From: Geobacter sp.
GTDB taxonomy: Bacteria; Desulfobacterota; Desulfuromonadia; Geobacterales; Pseudopelobacteraceae
Reading direction: 5' to 3'
Length of the DNA: 26,168 bases
Assembly: GCA_027346925.1 (NCBI GenBank)
Contig: DAIERH010000007.1
Coordinates: 1-26,168 of the forward strand
Position numbers and translations under genes: made by a program. Positions 23,804 to 26,168 of the stretch are shown here, piece after piece (within the stretch, counting starts at the first letter, position 1; each line of letters begins with the position of its first letter). Below the pieces are notes generated by a model. It saw only the letters and a list, made by a program, of their open reading frames with translations. It did no database searches and was not told where the DNA came from.

Positions 23804-25648
23804 ATGTCGCTTGCGGGACAGGCTCTGGAAGATCGGGTTGAGCTGCTCTCCGCCCGGGTGCAGGCCTTGGAACTTCAGCTGGAAGAGTTGACAAAGCGGA
23901 TCGGCGGCGAAACAGCCGCGGCCATCTCCCTGCTCGCCGGCTCCCCGCCCATTGCCCGGAGCGAAGAGTATCCGCTCGGCGAGCCGAGTGACGTCTCGGA
24001 AGAGGTACTAACCTGGGCTGGCCGGACCGCGCTCCTGCCGCGGCTCTCAGCCCTCTGCTTCCTGCTGGTAGTGGCGCTGATCCTGCGGACCATTACCGAC
24101 AGCGGCCTGGTGGACAAACTTGTCGGATCGGGCCTGGGCATGTTCTATGCCGCGGGCCTGATGGCGTTCGGCTGGTACAAGTACGGCAAGGGAAGCCCCC
24201 TCGCACCGGTCTTTACGGCGTGCGGGGCGGTACTTATGCCGATCATCGTGGTCGAGACCCATGCGCATTTCCAGTCGCTCCCCCTCGTGCCTGCCTATCT
24301 GACGCTGATGGGGACCGGCATTGCTGCGGCGGTCATCAGCCGCCGGTTCACTGCCTTTGTCCCCGTCTCGTTCGGCATCCTCGGCATGTGTCTGGCCGGC
24401 GCCGCCATCGACTATCCCCATCCGTTCTTCCCCTACCTCTCCATGGTGCTCATTACCGCCAATATCCTCGGTTACGGCGCCGCCCAGTTGAAACAGTGTT
24501 CATGGCTGCGCTGGGTCGTGCTGGTCGTTACCATGGTCATGCTCCAACTGTGGGGGCTCCGGCTTGGGCTGGCGTTGCGACGGGGAGAGGTGCCGCCGCC
24601 TGATCTGGCCCTGTCCTGGTTTCTGCCGGTTCTGTCCCTCTTTGCCCTTACCTATCTGGTGCTGGCCATCCTCGGTATCGTCCGGAGCGGAGCGGCCAGG
24701 ATTTCACGCTTCGACTTCGCGTTGCCGACACTCAATGCAGCCTGGGCCTTTACCGCTGCCTTGTATGTGGTCGATGCCGCGGGAAGAGGCACGCACCTGC
24801 TCGGTGCGGTCGGTATACTTGCCGGGATGGCCCATCTTGCCGTGGTATTCTGGCTGGCGCAACGTGCTGTCGAAGGCGCACCCGGCTCCAGTTCCTTTAC
24901 CTTTGCCGGTGGAGTGCTGCTGGCACTGGCACTGCCGCCGACCACCGGCATGTTCACGCTCTCCCTGCCGATCATCTCCTCCGTGGCGATCTTCCTGGCG
25001 GTCATGTCACGTGTCTGGGAAAACGGCGGCGTCAGGTGGATGACCTACCTGTTCCAGATATACTCCTGTGCGGCCCTTGCCGTGACGCTCCACGGTGAGG
25101 GGGCCGCGGCAACGGATTTCATCAATATCCTCCCGGCCGGTCTGCTGACCGTTGTCGTCCTGTACCACTATCAGTGGTGCCGTCGCTGGCCACCGCCGAC
25201 CAACTCGGCGTTCTTCTCACGCTTCGACAAAAACGACCGGTGCGCAGTGTTGCTTTTGTTGGCCGCCCTGGTGAGCGGTTTCTACGCAATGCGGGTCGGT
25301 ATCTATCAGGCGGCACAGATGCTTCCCGTCGACGCGCGCCGTGACGCCTTTCGTTGCGCCCAATCGGTGCTCATCAACGTCTCGGCTGCCGGCTTTGTCC
25401 TGTTCGCCTATCTGCGCCGTAACCGGGAGATCCGCAATGTGGCCGTACTCGTCACCCTCGTGGGTGGGGTAAAGGTATTCCTCTATGACCTTCTTGGCGC
25501 CCACGGCATGCCGCTGGTCTTCAGTGTATTTTCGTTCGGCCTGGCAGCGGCAATCGAGTCGGTTGTCCTGGGCAAATGGCTGAAACAGGTGGATGTCGAA
25601 GGAGGGGAACAGAATAGGGGGCAAATTTCAGATCGTGTGAATCCATAA
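23804..25648 (+). CDS. Large polytopic membrane protein with N-terminal coiled coil (DUF2339-like)
   Basis: The product is 614 aa. The ATG at 23804 is preceded by GGGAGG at six bases; earlier in-frame starts lack a site. Residues 1-35 form a short coiled coil (ALEDRVELLSARVQALELQL). After a polar linker come a dozen or more hydrophobic helices through to about residue 595. The layout, a heptad N-terminus followed by many helices with few charged loops, resembles DUF2339 predicted membrane proteins, whose function is unknown. It lies 107 bp after the NrfD gene on the same strand with no clear terminator between, so read-through is possible. The end of the transcript is marked by the terminator at 25687. 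Confidence 0.65.
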   Translation: MSLAGQALEDRVELLSARVQALELQLEELTKRIGGETAAAISLLAGSPPIARSEEYPLGEPSDVSEEVLTWAGRTALLPRLSALCFLLVVALILRTITDSGLVDKLVGSGLGMFYAAGLMAFGWYKYGKGSPLAPVFTACGAVLMPIIVVETHAHFQSLPLVPAYLTLMGTGIAAAVISRRFTAFVPVSFGILGMCLAGAAIDYPHPFFPYLSMVLITANILGYGAAQLKQCSWLRWVVLVVTMVMLQLWGLRLGLALRRGEVPPPDLALSWFLPVLSLFALTYLVLAILGIVRSGAARISRFDFALPTLNAAWAFTAALYVVDAAGRGTHLLGAVGILAGMAHLAVVFWLAQRAVEGAPGSSSFTFAGGVLLALALPPTTGMFTLSLPIISSVAIFLAVMSRVWENGGVRWMTYLFQIYSCAALAVTLHGEGAAATDFINILPAGLLTVVVLYHYQWCRRWPPPTNSAFFSRFDKNDRCAVLLLLAALVSGFYAMRVGIYQAAQMLPVDARRDAFRCAQSVLINVSAAGFVLFAYLRRNREIRNVAVLVTLVGGVKVFLYDLLGAHGMPLVFSVFSFGLAAAIESVVLGKWLKQVDVEGGEQNRGQISDRVNP

Positions 25649-25686
25649 CAACGATTTTCCACCAGCGATGAGAAGGACTACCAACA

Positions 25687-25721
25687 AGGGGGCTGCCACC
25701 GAGGCATGCCCCTGTTTTTTT
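25687..25721 (+). terminator. Rho-independent terminator after the DUF2339-like gene
   Basis: AGGGG and TGCC (25687-25697) pair with GGCA and CCCCT (25703-25713) across a small 2x2 internal loop. A run of seven Ts follows at 25715-25721. It lies about 40 bp after the stop. Confidence 0.75.
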
Positions 25722-25804
25722 ATAGTATGTTGTAATTCATCGGTTTTTTGCAATTGCGTTCAGAATGCGATCCATTGCATACGTTTATTTATATATTCAG
25801 GGTG

Positions 25805-25833
25805 TTGACAATGGCTTTAAATATATATCTAAT
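25805..25833 (+). promoter_or_regulatory. Strong sigma70 promoter for the 85-aa cysteine-rich protein
   Basis: TTGACA (25805-25810), a 17-nt spacer and TCTAAT (25828-25833) match consensus at six of six and five of six bases. Transcription would start near 25840, about 35 nt before the ATG. Confidence 0.7.
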
Positions 25834-25874
25834 GAATAAAATAGTTATCCTGGCTCCTACGGGGGAAAATCGCT

Positions 25875-26132
25875 ATGGGCTGTGAAAGAACGAACAGTTG
25901 CCAGTTTTTCATCGACATAATGGCTGGCATGCCCAAAACGGCCGACTACATCAAGAAGAAATATTGCCTAGCCTGCTTTGAGGTCTGCGCGAGGTACAGG
26001 ATTTATAAGGAGTTCAACGGAGAAGCAATACCCGTCAGGCTCTTCCCCTTTGATTCCGAAAGGGGCGCCAGGATACTGAAGCGTCTAAGGCGGGAACAAC
26101 GGGTGCATCCCGACAAAAGCCCCTATTCCTGA
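25875..26132 (+). CDS. Small cysteine-rich protein with CxxCxxxCARY motif
   Basis: The product is 85 aa from the ATG at 25875, with a purine-rich GGGGGAAAA upstream. Cysteines fall at 3, 9, 31, 34 and 38. The core reads MPKTADYIKKKYCLACFEVC then ARYRIYKEF, then IPVRLFPFD. Short proteins and C-terminal tails with a C...C-x-F-...MP...YC...CARY-...P--L-P pattern recur in Geobacter-like genomes in my memory, but I know no assigned function. The cysteines could bind a metal or an FeS cluster. The gene has its own strong promoter and is separated from the upstream gene by a terminator, so it is an independent unit. Confidence 0.75.
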   Translation: MGCERTNSCQFFIDIMAGMPKTADYIKKKYCLACFEVCARYRIYKEFNGEAIPVRLFPFDSERGARILKRLRREQRVHPDKSPYS

Positions 26133-26168
26133 AATGCCTCCCCGTGGTAATATGTTTTTCTGCTGATT

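Overview
The window looks like a chromosomal piece of a Geobacter-type bacterium (order Geobacterales, Desulfobacterota). Three things suggest this: multihaem c-type cytochromes joined to an FeS/NrfD-type quinone module, high-GC coding sequence, and a flagellar locus rich in TPR proteins. I ran no database search, so the taxonomy and family names rest on motif recognition.

Left part (1-15000, all minus strand): a tightly packed glycosyltransferase operon, read from 14999 down past base 1. In transcription order it encodes a TPR / GT9-like / exostosin-like fusion (913 aa); a 1330-aa protein with three tandem TPR + GT9-like modules; an AT-rich, probably imported GT2-type enzyme; a 37-codon ORF; two tandem paralogous putative GT-A enzymes; a short possibly frameshifted ORF; a two-domain CgeB-like + GT2 enzyme; another GT2; and a SPINDLY/OGT-type protein that runs off the left edge. 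Several junctions overlap by ATGA. TPR or TPR-like segments occur in most of these proteins.

Middle (15111-16771, plus strand): divergent from the operon, a TPR protein with a C-terminal Ig-like domain and no evident signal peptide, followed by FlaF, the flagellin regulator. This is the main reason to read the left operon as a protein (flagellin) glycosylation island. No flagellin gene is visible here.

16780-19254: housekeeping genes. An ACT-domain threonine ammonia-lyase (minus) is divergent from thioredoxin reductase (plus), which is followed by a 55-aa acidic ORF and a bidirectional terminator.

19329-23696: respiratory block. A heptahaem NapC/NirT-type inner-membrane cytochrome (ImcH-like, minus) is divergent from a three-gene complex: tetrahaem cytochrome, Tat-exported four-cluster ferredoxin and NrfD-like membrane protein (CbcSTU/Cbc4-like, plus). 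The 302-bp region between them holds an inverted repeat centred on a candidate extended -10 element, and a direct repeat near the other promoter. Both systems would take electrons from the quinol pool.

23804-26168: a large polytopic membrane protein with an N-terminal coiled coil (DUF2339-like), a terminator, then a strong sigma70-type promoter driving an 85-aa cysteine-rich protein. I saw no tRNA, rRNA, CRISPR array, transposase or prophage gene.
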